A stretch of 59,153 nt of DNA from a virus (IMGVR_UViG_3300031521_000072:1-59153); one strand, 5' to 3'. Counted from the stretch's first letter, positions 17,653 to 25,819 are shown. Numbers and translations: made by a program. Notes: generated from the letters alone by a model not told the origin.

Positions 17653-18210
17653 TTAATTCAATTGATTTGTTGCCAGTTGTTTCATATTGATATCAAACAA
17701 AAGTTCCCTTTGTGCTTGGGTCAGCTCCTCTACTGGTATTTCATCAATCTTTCTATAATTGATGGTGCCCATATGGTTTACATTCACATTTACATTTTCT
17801 GCCCAAGTTTCCCGGGCCAATATTGTCAGTATTTTATTTGCAGCTTGGAAATTAGGAGGGTAATGCTTGATGTACTCCTTAGTTATTATATTGCCCTGAT
17901 GCAAGAAAAATTGAGTATCTTTACATTTATAGCCTACAGCCAGTTGATATAGCTTTTTGCTGACCTTTAATGTTTTTTCAAGCCTTCCTTTTTTGACAGC
18001 CCTTTCAAAATCCTTATATACACGTAACCAATAATCAATTGTTTTTGGGCTGATACCGAAATACAAAGCAAGTTCAGCATTTCCTCCTCCCAGCTTTCCT
18101 ACTATATCACGGGCATCATCTGCCATCCATGGTTGGTATGTTGTTTTGCTTCCTCCCCCCTCTGCTCGGATTCTTTTAACGGGCTTTTTGGTACGTGTTA
18201 AATTTATCAT
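17653..18210 (-). CDS. terS: Terminase small subunit
   Basis: Start taken at the ATG at 18210 (a TTG lies three codons upstream). 185 residues. A helix-turn-helix near residues 40-60, GGGNAELALYFGISPKTIDYW, recognises DNA, followed by a long helical central region and an acidic helix before the basic end. The basic N-terminus contains LTRTKKPVKRIR. It binds pac/cos DNA and hands it to TerL. It is the first gene of the minus-strand virion module. Confidence 0.85.
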   Translation of the reverse strand: MINLTRTKKPVKRIRAEGGGSKTTYQPWMADDARDIVGKLGGGNAELALYFGISPKTIDYWLRVYKDFERAVKKGRLEKTLKVSKKLYQLAVGYKCKDTQFFLHQGNIITKEYIKHYPPNFQAANKILTILARETWAENVNVNVNHMGTINYRKIDEIPVEELTQAQRELLFDINMKQLATNQLN

Positions 18211-18478
18211 GACTGTCAATTTTTAACTAATTTTAGTGAAAAATTATAGTTTATTCCTTATATAAACCTAATTTCAAGCCCCGGATTGATAGGGGGAATT
18301 TTATTATGGTTATGTAAAGTATTTATTATCAATGTTTAATGTTGTTATTTAGATTGATTATTAATTAGCTTTTATTTAAAAAAAGTTTAAAAATTTCTTT
18401 AAAACGGGGTCTTTTATTCAAAAATAATATTTACTTTTAACCCATTGTATTATTAATCATTTAAAACACTACACTATT
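18211..18478. promoter_or_regulatory. Divergent control region between virion and replication modules
   Basis: This 268-bp AT-rich stretch separates the minus-strand virion genes from the plus-strand module and must hold promoters for both. On the minus strand there is a TATTTTTG match to the Bacteroidota minus-7 consensus near 18416. On the plus strand the last 17 bases before the start include AAAACACTACAC, the leader motif also found before 28297, 28568, 28778 and 48758. A short C-run/G-run pair lies near 18278-18294. No open frame of note. Confidence 0.5.
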
Positions 18479-19012
18479 ATGAAAACTGAAAATGGTTATT
18501 ATTTAGATGAAAATAACAATCGTTGGGATTGCGATTTATATACTGCGGAACAGGCTGAAAATAATAGTAAAAGTTTGACAAAGTGTTCCGATTGTTCCGG
18601 TTGTTCCGGTTGTTTCGGTTGTTCCGGTTGTTTTGATTGTTCCGGTTGTTCCGGTTGTTTTGATTGTTCCGATTGTTCCGGTTGTTCCGGTTGTTTCGGT
18701 TGTTCCGGTTGTTTCGGTTGTTCCGGTTGTTTTGATTGTTCCGGTTGTTCCGGTTGTTCCCGTTGTTCCGGTTGTTCCGATTATAAACACAACCCCCAAA
18801 GATACATAAGCCCAAAATTAGGAAATAGAAATTCACAAACTCAAATATATTGGACTTCGTCAATGGATGTTCAAGTGGTTTGTGGCTGCTTTAAAGGGGA
18901 TTTGGGGGATTTTGAAAATGCTATCCAAACTACCCATAAAAATACAGTTCATTTAGCTCCTTACCTAAAATTGATTGAATTAGCACATTACATGATTGAT
19001 TTTCAATTTTAA
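18479..19012 (+). CDS. Cysteine-repeat protein (DUF7666-like C-terminus)
   Basis: A 177-residue protein. Residues 35-101 are a run of CSGC, CFGC, CFDC, CSDC units, with a Cys at every third position; the DNA is a TGTTCCGGT-type repeat. The C-terminal 75 residues are ordinary ([32 protein letters not shown]) and resemble a small family seen in Bacteroidota phages and mobile elements. A metal-binding or beta-solenoid structure of the repeats is possible. It is the first gene of the plus-strand module. Function unknown. Confidence 0.7.
   Translation: MKTENGYYLDENNNRWDCDLYTAEQAENNSKSLTKCSDCSGCSGCFGCSGCFDCSGCSGCFDCSDCSGCSGCFGCSGCFGCSGCFDCSGCSGCSRCSGCSDYKHNPQRYISPKLGNRNSQTQIYWTSSMDVQVVCGCFKGDLGDFENAIQTTHKNTVHLAPYLKLIELAHYMIDFQF
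18584..18780 (+). repeat. In-frame TGTTCCGGT-type tandem repeat
   Basis: About 22 units of 9 bp, each TGT TCC GGT or a close variant (TTC or TTT for the middle codon; GAT or CGT for the last). It encodes Cys-x-x triplets. Variation is only at the second and third codons and the Cys codon is always TGT. Slipped-strand changes in unit number would stay in frame. Confidence 0.9.
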
Positions 19013-19017
19013 TAACC

Positions 19018-19515
19018 ATGAAAGTAAAAACACTACACCCTGATGAAATTGCCTTCCTTATTATTGAGGAAGGTATCAACAACGGGTATTTAGCCCGGGA
19101 TATTTCTGAACTGATCCAAGAACGTACAGAGTGGGATGAAAAAATAGTAGATATTCAAATCAGAACCCTACTGTCAAGAAAGAAGTTTTACAAGCAATAT
19201 GTAACTGATGAAATGCTTGGTAAACTTCTGTTTTATACCTTTGAGAAACCCGCAAAACCTGTGGTGAAACATGTGGGTTCTATTGTGTATGCTGACAAGT
19301 TTCAGAATGGTTCTGTATTAAGGGAAGCTGGATTCAAAACCTTCAATAAATCTCAAAAAGGTAAAGTTGTTATTGATGTTCCTGCTTACCATTTTCCAAA
19401 GTTGGTTAAAGTAGTTCCTAAACTTACAAGGACTAAATTTTCAACTCCTGCTCCTGTTGCGTGTCGTTTTACCAGAACCAAATTTCCAAAAACTAAATTA
19501 ACCAGAACAAAATAA
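19018..19515 (+). CDS. Hypothetical protein with TRTKF repeats
   Basis: A 165-residue basic protein. The N-terminal half is helical (DEIAFLIIEEGINNGYLARD) and could be a small DNA-binding fold. The C-terminus carries three copies of a TRTK motif: KLTRTKFSTP, RFTRTKFPKT and KLTRTK. Related basic strings occur at the TerS N-terminus and in some other small proteins here. It ends 2 bp before the helicase gene. No family recognised. Confidence 0.55.
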   Translation: MKVKTLHPDEIAFLIIEEGINNGYLARDISELIQERTEWDEKIVDIQIRTLLSRKKFYKQYVTDEMLGKLLFYTFEKPAKPVVKHVGSIVYADKFQNGSVLREAGFKTFNKSQKGKVVIDVPAYHFPKLVKVVPKLTRTKFSTPAPVACRFTRTKFPKTKLTRTK

Positions 19516-19517
19516 TC

Positions 19518-21278
19518 ATGGCAAATAAATCTGCTACAATTATCACGAAACGTTCAGGAAACAAGGCTATCAAAGTTGTTTTCCCTTTTGACTACACTTC
19601 CGTGGCAAAAATCAAAAGCTTTACCGGAAGCACTTGGTCTAAGGTAAACAACTGTTGGTATATTCCTTTATCTTTGATGAATGTCAAGGAATTGGAAAGG
19701 TGGGGTTGTTTCCTTTCCGACCCCCTGAAACTTTGGGTAAATGATGAAATTCAACGTTTGGAAGCCACTGAACAAATTATGTCTATCCCAGGGCTGAAGG
19801 GGGGGGAGCCCTACCGATACCAATGGCAAGGTATCAGCTTTATTGAAAAGCGAAAGGGAAGAGCCTTGATTGCTGATGATATGGGATTGGGCAAAACTTT
19901 ACAGGCTTTGGCTTGGTTACAACTTCATCCTGAGCATAGACCTGCTGTAATATCCGTACCTGCTTCTGTTAAGCTTAATTGGGCAAGAGAATGCCATAAA
20001 TGGATGACCCATAGTAACCTTCAAATCATTTCCGGGGAAAATTCTATTGGGGTTAGATTAGATCATAAAATTATAATCATCAGTCATAATCTATTGAATT
20101 ACCCATTTTGGGAACAAAAAATAATAAAGGCACAACCGAAAGTAGTGATTGTTGATGAGGTGCATTATTTCAAAAACGAAAAGACAAAACGCTCTATTGC
20201 CTTAAAAAACATATGCAAAAAAGCCCCTCATCTTATTTGTTTGTCAGGCACTCCGATATTGAACAAGCCTATTGAGATTTATTTTATTGCTAATTTAATT
20301 GATAAGAATTGTTTGCCCCATTGGCCACATTTTACTAAGTATTTTTGTAATGCTAAAAACAATGGATTTGTGATGGATTATAATGGCGCAGCACATACTG
20401 AGGAACTTTATACGCTTCTATCAGAATCCATCATGATACGCAGGAAAAAGACAGACCCCGGCATTGCAGATGAACTACCTGAAAAAACTTATTCCTTCAT
20501 CCCTCTTGAAATCAGTAACCGGAAACAATATGAAGCTGCTGAACATGATTTCATTTTATATACACTTACAAAAATCAAAAAGGAATTAGAGGAGTTAAAC
20601 ACCGAAGCGGTGAAGATCGTCAAGAAAGCTGCCAAAGATAAAAGTTTTCAATTGGAGTTATTTGATTCTGTAATTTCCAAAACTAAACAGCTGGAAATTC
20701 AAAATGAAGCGATTGAGAAAATAATGGCAGCTAAAAATTTAGTCAAGCCCGGGGAACTAAGAAGAATGGCTGCATTGGGTATAATCGAAGAGGGGATTGA
20801 GTGGATCAAAGAATTTTTGCTGACTGGGGAAAAGCTGGTTGTGTTTGTAAATCATAAAAAAATGTTGGATTTGCTTGTTAAAGCTTTCCCAAAAAATTCA
20901 GTAAAAATTGACGGTGGGGTGACCGGATTAAAACGTCAACAGGCAGTAGATCAATTTCAAACTAATCTAAAGATTCGATTGTTCTTTGGGAATAGTGCCG
21001 CTGAAGAAGGAATAACACTGACCGCTGCTTGTAATGTATGTCACTTGGAGTATCCTTGGAACCCGGGTAAATTCGATCAGAGAAATGACCGTTGTCATAG
21101 AATTGGGGCTAAATTTCCTGTCACTATTCATTGCCTGTTTCCGATTAATACAATTGTTGATAAATTAGACATCCCCCGTATTGATAGCAAAAGGAAAATT
21201 ATTGATAGTGCTTTGGATGGTAAAAAGACTGAAAAAATACAAATGTTAAAAGAGTTAATTAAAATCTATAAAAAGTAA
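19518..21278 (+). CDS. SNF2-family DEAD/DEAH-box helicase
   Basis: A 586-residue superfamily 2 ATPase. An N-terminal HARP-like segment (FPFDYTSVAKIKSFTG ... CWYIPLS) precedes motif I ADDMGLGKTLQALAW, motif II VIVDEVHYFKN, motif III LSGTPILNKP, and the C-terminal lobe with AAEEGITLTAACNVCHLE and DQRNDRCHRIGA (motif VI). This layout is that of SMARCAL1-like annealing helicases, common in phage replication modules. The likely role is fork remodelling or recombination-linked replication. Confidence 0.88.
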   Translation: MANKSATIITKRSGNKAIKVVFPFDYTSVAKIKSFTGSTWSKVNNCWYIPLSLMNVKELERWGCFLSDPLKLWVNDEIQRLEATEQIMSIPGLKGGEPYRYQWQGISFIEKRKGRALIADDMGLGKTLQALAWLQLHPEHRPAVISVPASVKLNWARECHKWMTHSNLQIISGENSIGVRLDHKIIIISHNLLNYPFWEQKIIKAQPKVVIVDEVHYFKNEKTKRSIALKNICKKAPHLICLSGTPILNKPIEIYFIANLIDKNCLPHWPHFTKYFCNAKNNGFVMDYNGAAHTEELYTLLSESIMIRRKKTDPGIADELPEKTYSFIPLEISNRKQYEAAEHDFILYTLTKIKKELEELNTEAVKIVKKAAKDKSFQLELFDSVISKTKQLEIQNEAIEKIMAAKNLVKPGELRRMAALGIIEEGIEWIKEFLLTGEKLVVFVNHKKMLDLLVKAFPKNSVKIDGGVTGLKRQQAVDQFQTNLKIRLFFGNSAAEEGITLTAACNVCHLEYPWNPGKFDQRNDRCHRIGAKFPVTIHCLFPINTIVDKLDIPRIDSKRKIIDSALDGKKTEKIQMLKELIKIYKK

Positions 21279-21283
21279 AAATC

Positions 21284-21472
21284 ATGGAAACAAATGTAAA
21301 ATGGGGTTATGATGAAGAACAGGGAAATCGCAGACCGTACAAATTAGATCAGCGTGTAGTGCTTCACAAATATGTTTTTATTCTGTGTGTATGCTGTATT
21401 GTAGCTATGGTTATTTTGGCAGGGGCTTCCGTTATTGATTCCCTGTTGGAACCTTTAAAACATATGAAATGA
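21284..21472 (+). CDS. Small membrane protein
   Basis: 62 residues with one hydrophobic segment, YVFILCVCCIVAMVILAGA, after a charged N-terminus, giving a single-pass inner membrane protein. It lies between the helicase and a small basic gene and overlaps the latter's start as TGATG. No family recognised. Confidence 0.5.
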   Translation: METNVKWGYDEEQGNRRPYKLDQRVVLHKYVFILCVCCIVAMVILAGASVIDSLLEPLKHMK

Positions 21473-21633
21473 TGTACAGTACTAAACGTGAATATGCAAA
21501 CCGAAAAGAACAAGCCGTAAAAGCTTCAAAAGATCATAAAAAATCAATGGTTGGGATGAAAACTATAATGGTTCCGCATCCTACAGTACCCAAAACATGG
21601 ATTGAAAAAATAGTACCCGATGAAGAGGAATAA
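21472..21633 (+). CDS. Small hypothetical protein
   Basis: A 53-residue frame with ATG at 21472 overlapping the preceding TGA, and running 14 bp into the sigma-like gene. It reads MYSTKREYANRKEQAVKASK, then a Met-rich middle (MVGMKTIMVP) and an acidic end, DEEE. The tight overlap on both sides supports translation. Function unknown. Confidence 0.45.
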   Translation: MYSTKREYANRKEQAVKASKDHKKSMVGMKTIMVPHPTVPKTWIEKIVPDEEE

Positions 21634-22099
21634 ACCAATAAAAACCCAAATCAATATGCATTTGAACCTTATCAGGCAAATTGCTTGGTCTTTCAGTACC
21701 TCTACTGGTTTGGAGTATTCTGACCTATATTCTGAGGGATGTTTATGCTGGTTGGAAAATGAGCACCTGTGGAATAAATCCAAGGGTAAAATAACAACCT
21801 TTATGTGGTGGATCATTCAATCCGGGCTTAAAAACTTTGTTGCTAAACAAAACAAATATAAAGCCCCTTTGAAAGAATTGACCTCAACTTCAGATAAGCC
21901 CATGATGTATATCCCGTATCTGGAAAAGCTTTCATTTGAGGCTGTTTTCATCGCTAAATTAGTGATAAAAAACCCTGAATGTTATCTTTATACTTCTAAA
22001 AAAGAAGCTATTAAAACCATTGAAAAGTGTCTTATTTCCAGAGGTTGGGAAAAGGAACGAATCAATGAAGGATTTAAACAACTTGAAAATTCATTTTAA
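21620..22099 (+). CDS. Sigma-70-like factor, region 2 type
   Basis: 159 residues. The stretch IRQIAWSFSTSTGLEYSDLY, then SEGCLCWLENEHLW and KGKITTFMWWIIQSGLKNF, follows sigma region 2 (a helix, the D-L-x-x-E-G core-binding turn, and the F/T-x-W-I promoter-melting helix). The C-terminal 50 residues could hold a region 4-like helix pair. It could redirect host RNA polymerase to phage promoters; see the TTGTATAATA motif. A related DNA-binding protein without sigma activity is possible. It ends overlapping the GIY-YIG gene by 1 bp. Confidence 0.62.
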   Translation: MKRNKPIKTQINMHLNLIRQIAWSFSTSTGLEYSDLYSEGCLCWLENEHLWNKSKGKITTFMWWIIQSGLKNFVAKQNKYKAPLKELTSTSDKPMMYIPYLEKLSFEAVFIAKLVIKNPECYLYTSKKEAIKTIEKCLISRGWEKERINEGFKQLENSF

Positions 22100-22809
22100 T
22101 GATAAGAACCCACTACAATTTTAAAATTTACTGTATTACAAGTATTTCCGGCAAACAATATATTGGGCAAACAAAAGCTACTATTGATAAACGTTGGAAA
22201 ATGCATAATTGTAATAACAACAATACAGTTATGGGTAAAGCAATCAAAAAGTATGTGGTATCTTATTTTTCAATTATTGTATTAGATAAGGCAAATACCA
22301 AAAAACAAGCAAATATACTTGAGGCTTTTTACATTAAAAAATTTAATACTTTAATTCCAAATGGGTATAATATGTCAGAAGCCGGAGGGGGTTGTGTTCC
22401 CGGTTTTAAGCATACGGAAAAAGTAAAAAAAGAAATATCAGATACAAAAAAGATTTATTACTCTGATCCCATAAAAAGAAAAGAACAAAGTGAAAGAATG
22501 GGTTGTTTTTTCAATACCCCTGAAGGAAAAGAAATTCAACGTTCAAATTCCTTAAAACAAAATATCCCAAAAATAAAGGAAAAAATAAAAAATAAATTAA
22601 AAATAATAAGAAGTACTGATGAATATAGAAAAGCAAAATCAATTGAACAAAAATTAGTTTGGAATAATGTTCAATTGATAAATAAACATTCTGAAATAAT
22701 AAAAAAACAATATGAAAATGGTAGGATAACTTGGAATAAAGGTAAAAGCACAGGCCCACGTTCAGAAGAAACAAAAAGGAAAATATCAGAAACTCTAAAA
22801 AATAAATAA
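22099..22809 (+). CDS. GIY-YIG homing endonuclease with NUMOD3 motifs
   Basis: 236 residues. The GIY-YIG core is IYCITSISGKQYIGQTKATI (I-Y-C in place of G-I-Y), with the catalytic Arg in DKRWKMH and Glu in LEAFYIKKFN, then GYNMSEAGGGC. NUMOD3-type DNA-binding motifs follow: PGFKHTEKVKKEISDTKK and TWNKGKSTGPRSEETKRK. The gene is more AT-rich than its neighbours and sits without gap between the sigma-like and primase genes, as for a free-standing homing element. Confidence 0.9.
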   Translation: MIRTHYNFKIYCITSISGKQYIGQTKATIDKRWKMHNCNNNNTVMGKAIKKYVVSYFSIIVLDKANTKKQANILEAFYIKKFNTLIPNGYNMSEAGGGCVPGFKHTEKVKKEISDTKKIYYSDPIKRKEQSERMGCFFNTPEGKEIQRSNSLKQNIPKIKEKIKNKLKIIRSTDEYRKAKSIEQKLVWNNVQLINKHSEIIKKQYENGRITWNKGKSTGPRSEETKRKISETLKNK

Positions 22810-22810
22810 A

Positions 22811-23710
22811 ATGGATATTATTAGATTTTTTAATGATTTCAGCATACTTTATAGGACAGAAGGTCATAAACACTGCAGACCCGGCTTTGTAAACATAGAA
22901 TGTCCATTTTGTTCAGGCAATCCGGGGCTGCATTTAGGGTATAATTTAGAAAATGATTATTGGTCATGCTGGCGTTGCGGCTGGCACCCGATACTGAAAA
23001 CTGTATCCACTTTACTGAATCAATCGGAAGAAAGAACCCTGCCGATAATAAAGCAATATGGGCAGATTTATTATCACAAGGAGGTAAAGCTGAAGGAGGG
23101 GAAAAAGCCCTTTGAATTTCCTTCCGGGGTAACGGATTTATCAAAAGCCCATAAACACTATTTGAGTGAAAGGGGTTTTGATCCAGATAAATTGGAAAGG
23201 CTGTGGGGATTGAAAAGCTGTGGACCAGTATCCAAGCTTGATGTTCATGATTACAAGCACCGAATCCTGATACCCTATACTTGGAACCTTGAGGTGGTAA
23301 CTTTCGATACTCGCAGCAAGAATAAGTATAAAGCAGGAAGCCGTTACAAAGCTTGTCCAAAGGAAAGGGAAAAGATTGAGCACAAAAGGATACTTTATGG
23401 AAATCAGGAAAAGTGGAAATCAACGGGAGTTATTGTTGAAGGGCCAACTGATGTTTGGAACCTTGGCCCGGAAGCTTGTGCTGTTAGTGGTATCAAATAC
23501 ACCCCTGCTCAGGTTAAAGTAATTTCTGAATGCTTTGAAAGGGTTTTTGTTGTATTTGATGATGACCCCCAAGCCGTGGTACAAGCCAATAAACTTGTAG
23601 CTGATTTACGATTTAGAAATAAAAAAGCTATCCGATATGATATCAAAGGCGACCCCGGGGGATTATCTGAGGATGATGCAAAATATTTAATGAAACAACT
23701 TTTAAAATGA
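22811..23710 (+). CDS. DNA primase (CHC2 zinc finger and TOPRIM)
   Basis: 299 residues. N-terminal zinc ribbon: IECPFCSGNPGLHLGY then YWSCWRCGWHP (C-x2-C ... C-x2-C). The TOPRIM part has TGVIVEGPTDVWNLG (catalytic Glu) and VFVVFDDDPQAV (DxD). Shorter than bacterial DnaG and lacking its helicase-binding C-terminus, so it must meet the helicase differently. It probably makes RNA primers for phage replication. Confidence 0.88.
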   Translation: MDIIRFFNDFSILYRTEGHKHCRPGFVNIECPFCSGNPGLHLGYNLENDYWSCWRCGWHPILKTVSTLLNQSEERTLPIIKQYGQIYYHKEVKLKEGKKPFEFPSGVTDLSKAHKHYLSERGFDPDKLERLWGLKSCGPVSKLDVHDYKHRILIPYTWNLEVVTFDTRSKNKYKAGSRYKACPKEREKIEHKRILYGNQEKWKSTGVIVEGPTDVWNLGPEACAVSGIKYTPAQVKVISECFERVFVVFDDDPQAVVQANKLVADLRFRNKKAIRYDIKGDPGGLSEDDAKYLMKQLLK

Positions 23711-24000
23711 TAACCAAGATTGATAAAACAAAACATATCAGACCGGGATACAAAATCAAGGTATGTCTTCAGCCTTGTACGTATAGATTAAAAGGTGATT
23801 TTTCAATCTATCCCGGAAAGGTGTTCAAAATCAGATGTACCCCGGGTAGCAAACTAAAGCGCAATGGAAGGGGAGGAGTATGGATTGACGGTGTTTATGA
23901 ACCTTTTTTCATTTACTTCTTTGAATACTTTCCAATTAAACCGGAACTTGTAAGAACAAAAAAGATAATTAAGTCTTTTATTTTTACCCGTTCTAAATAA
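23707..24000 (+). CDS. Hypothetical basic protein
   Basis: 97 residues, basic and beta-rich, with Cys pair KVCLQPCTYR and KIRCTPGSKLKRNGRGG. The ATG overlaps the primase stop (ATGA). Ends VRTKKIIKSFIFTRSK. No family recognised; a nucleic-acid-binding role would fit the charge but is not shown. Confidence 0.5.
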   Translation: MITKIDKTKHIRPGYKIKVCLQPCTYRLKGDFSIYPGKVFKIRCTPGSKLKRNGRGGVWIDGVYEPFFIYFFEYFPIKPELVRTKKIIKSFIFTRSK

Positions 24001-24200
24001 TTGATTTATAATAGCTTAAAAAATAAGGGGTATCAAATTAGGATATTATTATAAAATAGTCTATTTTTACCTCCCTTTAATTGAAAAAATTCAATGTGAC
24101 GATTGAAGATAATATTACCTTGAAAGATCATAACTTGTACTGGCGTCACCCGGTATATTGTTTATGATCTTTCTTTTTGTTTAATTAAATTTACTTGATT
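24001..24200 (+). promoter_or_regulatory. Initiator leader with long hairpin and U-tract
   Basis: Upstream of the initiator start lies a perfect 12-bp inverted repeat, GAAAGATCATAA (24122..24133) and TTATGATCTTTC (24162..24173), followed at once by TTTTTG. Within the loop TACTGG and CCGGTA can pair further, with one U-G pair. This has the form of an intrinsic terminator or attenuator. A leader TTTTGTTTAATTAAAT stretch follows, shared with the region before the SSB gene. Transcription of the initiator probably begins after, or must read through, this structure. Confidence 0.6.
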
Positions 24201-25136
24201 ATGGAAAGAGCTAAAAAAGCAACAATTTATGAAGAGAATAATTTCATAAACGTTTCTGAAGATCGTTTGGTTGATTATATGTCCGGGAGAAGTTTCATTT
24301 CAGTAGATACAAAAATGATGAAAGTTTTTACCCCAAACGTTGGTTATTTTTTGATCAATCTATTGAATTTTAGAAGTTATCTGAAAGCAAAACATCTAAC
24401 AGAAAATGGATGGTTTTTCTGTACGCATGAACATCAACAGCTTTATGTAAATTTATCCGAAAAACAAATCAGGGCTGCCAAAAGTACCTTGAAGGAATGT
24501 AATATAATTAAAACAAAAATGAAAGGGATGCCAATAAAAGAATGGTATTTTATTGATGTTCATGTCCTGTATCATTACCTTGATTTCAACGTTTCCAACC
24601 CTACCTATCAAGGAAGGGATGAGCCTACCTTTTTAGATAGGGATGACCCTTCCTTGATAGGTAGGGTATATTTAGATAATAAGTATTTAACTAAGAAAAA
24701 GGAAGAAGAAATTATTACCCTAAAGGGTAACAATTCTTCTCCCCAAAAAGGGGAGGTTTTTTCAAATAAATCAACTAAAAAACAAACAAAAACACCAGAT
24801 GAACTTCTATTAGCCCGGGTTGAAAAAGAAGGTAATGTCATAAACCCCATTCTCAAAGAACCTTTTATGATGTGGCTAAAATATAAAAGGAATAGAGGAG
24901 AATCATACAAAGATTCAGATTCAACTTTTTTAGCTTACAAAAAACTATTGAAATTTTCCAATGAAAATAATAAACAGGCAATTGAAGTTATAGAACAATC
25001 CATGAGCAACAATTGGTCAGGTTTATTTGAAATAAAAGAAGTCCAAAATAATAACAATTATAAAGCTCCCAGTAAAATCACAACTGGTTACAGAAGTTCT
25101 AATGTAGTGTACCGGGAAGCGGAAGAAATAATGTAA
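24201..25136 (+). CDS. Replication initiator (winged-helix, DnaD/lambda O-like)
   Basis: 311 residues from the ATG at 24201 (a TTG lies two codons earlier). The N-terminal half looks like a winged-helix domain: FTPNVGYFLINLLNFRSYLK, YVNLSEKQIRAAKSTLKEC, NIIKTKMKGMPIKEWYFID. A low-complexity linker encoded by iterons follows (about residues 134-200), then a C-terminal helical part with FMMWLKYKRNRGESYKD. The layout, with an origin-like array inside the gene and DnaC- and DnaB-like genes after it, parallels lambda O. It probably binds the iterons and recruits the loader. Confidence 0.72.
   Translation: MERAKKATIYEENNFINVSEDRLVDYMSGRSFISVDTKMMKVFTPNVGYFLINLLNFRSYLKAKHLTENGWFFCTHEHQQLYVNLSEKQIRAAKSTLKECNIIKTKMKGMPIKEWYFIDVHVLYHYLDFNVSNPTYQGRDEPTFLDRDDPSLIGRVYLDNKYLTKKKEEEIITLKGNNSSPQKGEVFSNKSTKKQTKTPDELLLARVEKEGNVINPILKEPFMMWLKYKRNRGESYKDSDSTFLAYKKLLKFSNENNKQAIEVIEQSMSNNWSGLFEIKEVQNNNNYKAPSKITTGYRSSNVVYREAEEIM
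24598..24763 (+). other. Candidate replication origin inside the initiator gene
   Basis: Three tandem 24-bp units start CCTACCT, CCTACCT and CCTTCCT at 24600, 24624 and 24648. A perfect 21-bp inverted repeat lies across them (24598..24618 and 24647..24667). An AT-rich stretch follows (24668 to about 24715), then a TTACCCT/AGGGTAA palindrome (about 24716-24731), and a hairpin CTCCCC-AAAAA-GGGGAG (24739..24755) followed by six T. The encoded protein is a low-complexity linker here, so the DNA rather than the protein seems to be under constraint. Confidence 0.62.
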
Positions 25137-25179
25137 ACAAGGCCATTTACACCACTAAATTCCCCGTTTTTAAACTAAA

Positions 25180-25189
25180 TTGTATAATA
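25180..25189 (+). promoter_or_regulatory. TTGTATAATA promoter-like motif before helicase loader gene
   Basis: One of four exact TTGTATAATA copies on the plus strand (also 27770, 43691 and 51770). This one lies 42 bp before the helicase loader ATG. TATAAT-type boxes are not the Bacteroidota housekeeping signal, so the phage sigma-like factor is a candidate reader. No experimental or consensus support beyond recurrence. Confidence 0.35.
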
Positions 25190-25231
25190 CCTTAACTTTA
25201 TCCCATTAAACACTTTTAAAACAAATGATTT

Positions 25232-25819
25232 ATGGAAAATAGTATGAGAACCATTGAACGTTGGCAAAAGTTTGTAATGCCTATGAAATTGAAAAATCTA
25301 TCAGAAAGGATTCAACAAGATTTACAAACAATACCTTTCCCGGAGGATATTGCAAAAATAAAAGAAATCAAAAGCACCTTCATTTATGGAAAGTCAGAAT
25401 ATGGAAAAACAATTACCTCTATATTTATGCTTTTACAAGAAGAAAAAAACCTATATTTAAATTTGAACGTTGATAAAAAAGATTGTTTATTTCTTTCAGT
25501 TCCTATCTTATTTCATGAACTCAAAAAAACTTTCAAAAAAGATTATGAAGGTATGGATGAATGTGCAATAATTGATAAATATAAAGATTGTCATTTTTTA
25601 GTGCTGGATGATATCGGGGTAAAAAAACCTTCTGATTGGATGCTTGATATTTTATATTTGATTATAAATTCACGTTATGAAGATATGAAAACAACCATAA
25701 TAACTTCCAACCTAACTTTGACAGAACTTTCAAATCAGTTTGAGGATGATAGAATCACAAGCCGTATCCAGCGGATGTGTAAAGTGGTGGAGAAAAAGAA
25801 TTGGAAAACTGGTAATTGA
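25232..25819 (+). CDS. DnaC-like helicase loader (AAA+)
   Basis: 195 residues. Walker A is TFIYGKSEYGKTITSIF, Walker B is HFLVLDDIGVKKPSDW, and the sensor region TTIITSNLTLTELSNQ leads to DDRITSRIQRMC, with the arginine-finger region of DnaC/IstB-type proteins. It would load the DnaB-like helicase encoded directly downstream, whose ATG overlaps its stop as TGATG. A TTGTATAATA motif lies 42 bp upstream. Confidence 0.85.
   Translation: MENSMRTIERWQKFVMPMKLKNLSERIQQDLQTIPFPEDIAKIKEIKSTFIYGKSEYGKTITSIFMLLQEEKNLYLNLNVDKKDCLFLSVPILFHELKKTFKKDYEGMDECAIIDKYKDCHFLVLDDIGVKKPSDWMLDILYLIINSRYEDMKTTIITSNLTLTELSNQFEDDRITSRIQRMCKVVEKKNWKTGN

Noticed and set aside
18270-18300. C-run/G-run pair near TerS as a terminator
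   Set aside because: The pairing is only four or five bases and lies in front of a gene start in a divergent region; it may be chance.
18536-18799. Minus-strand open frame with [11 protein letters not shown] repeats over the Cys-repeat gene
   Set aside because: It is the complement of the TGTTCCGGT repeat; the low-complexity text has no start context and no counterpart domain. The plus-strand frame has a sensible C-terminal domain.
22839-23423. Long minus-strand open frame opposite the primase gene
   Set aside because: The plus strand encodes clear zinc-ribbon and TOPRIM motifs in the same stretch; the minus frame has no recognisable domain and lies among plus-strand genes.
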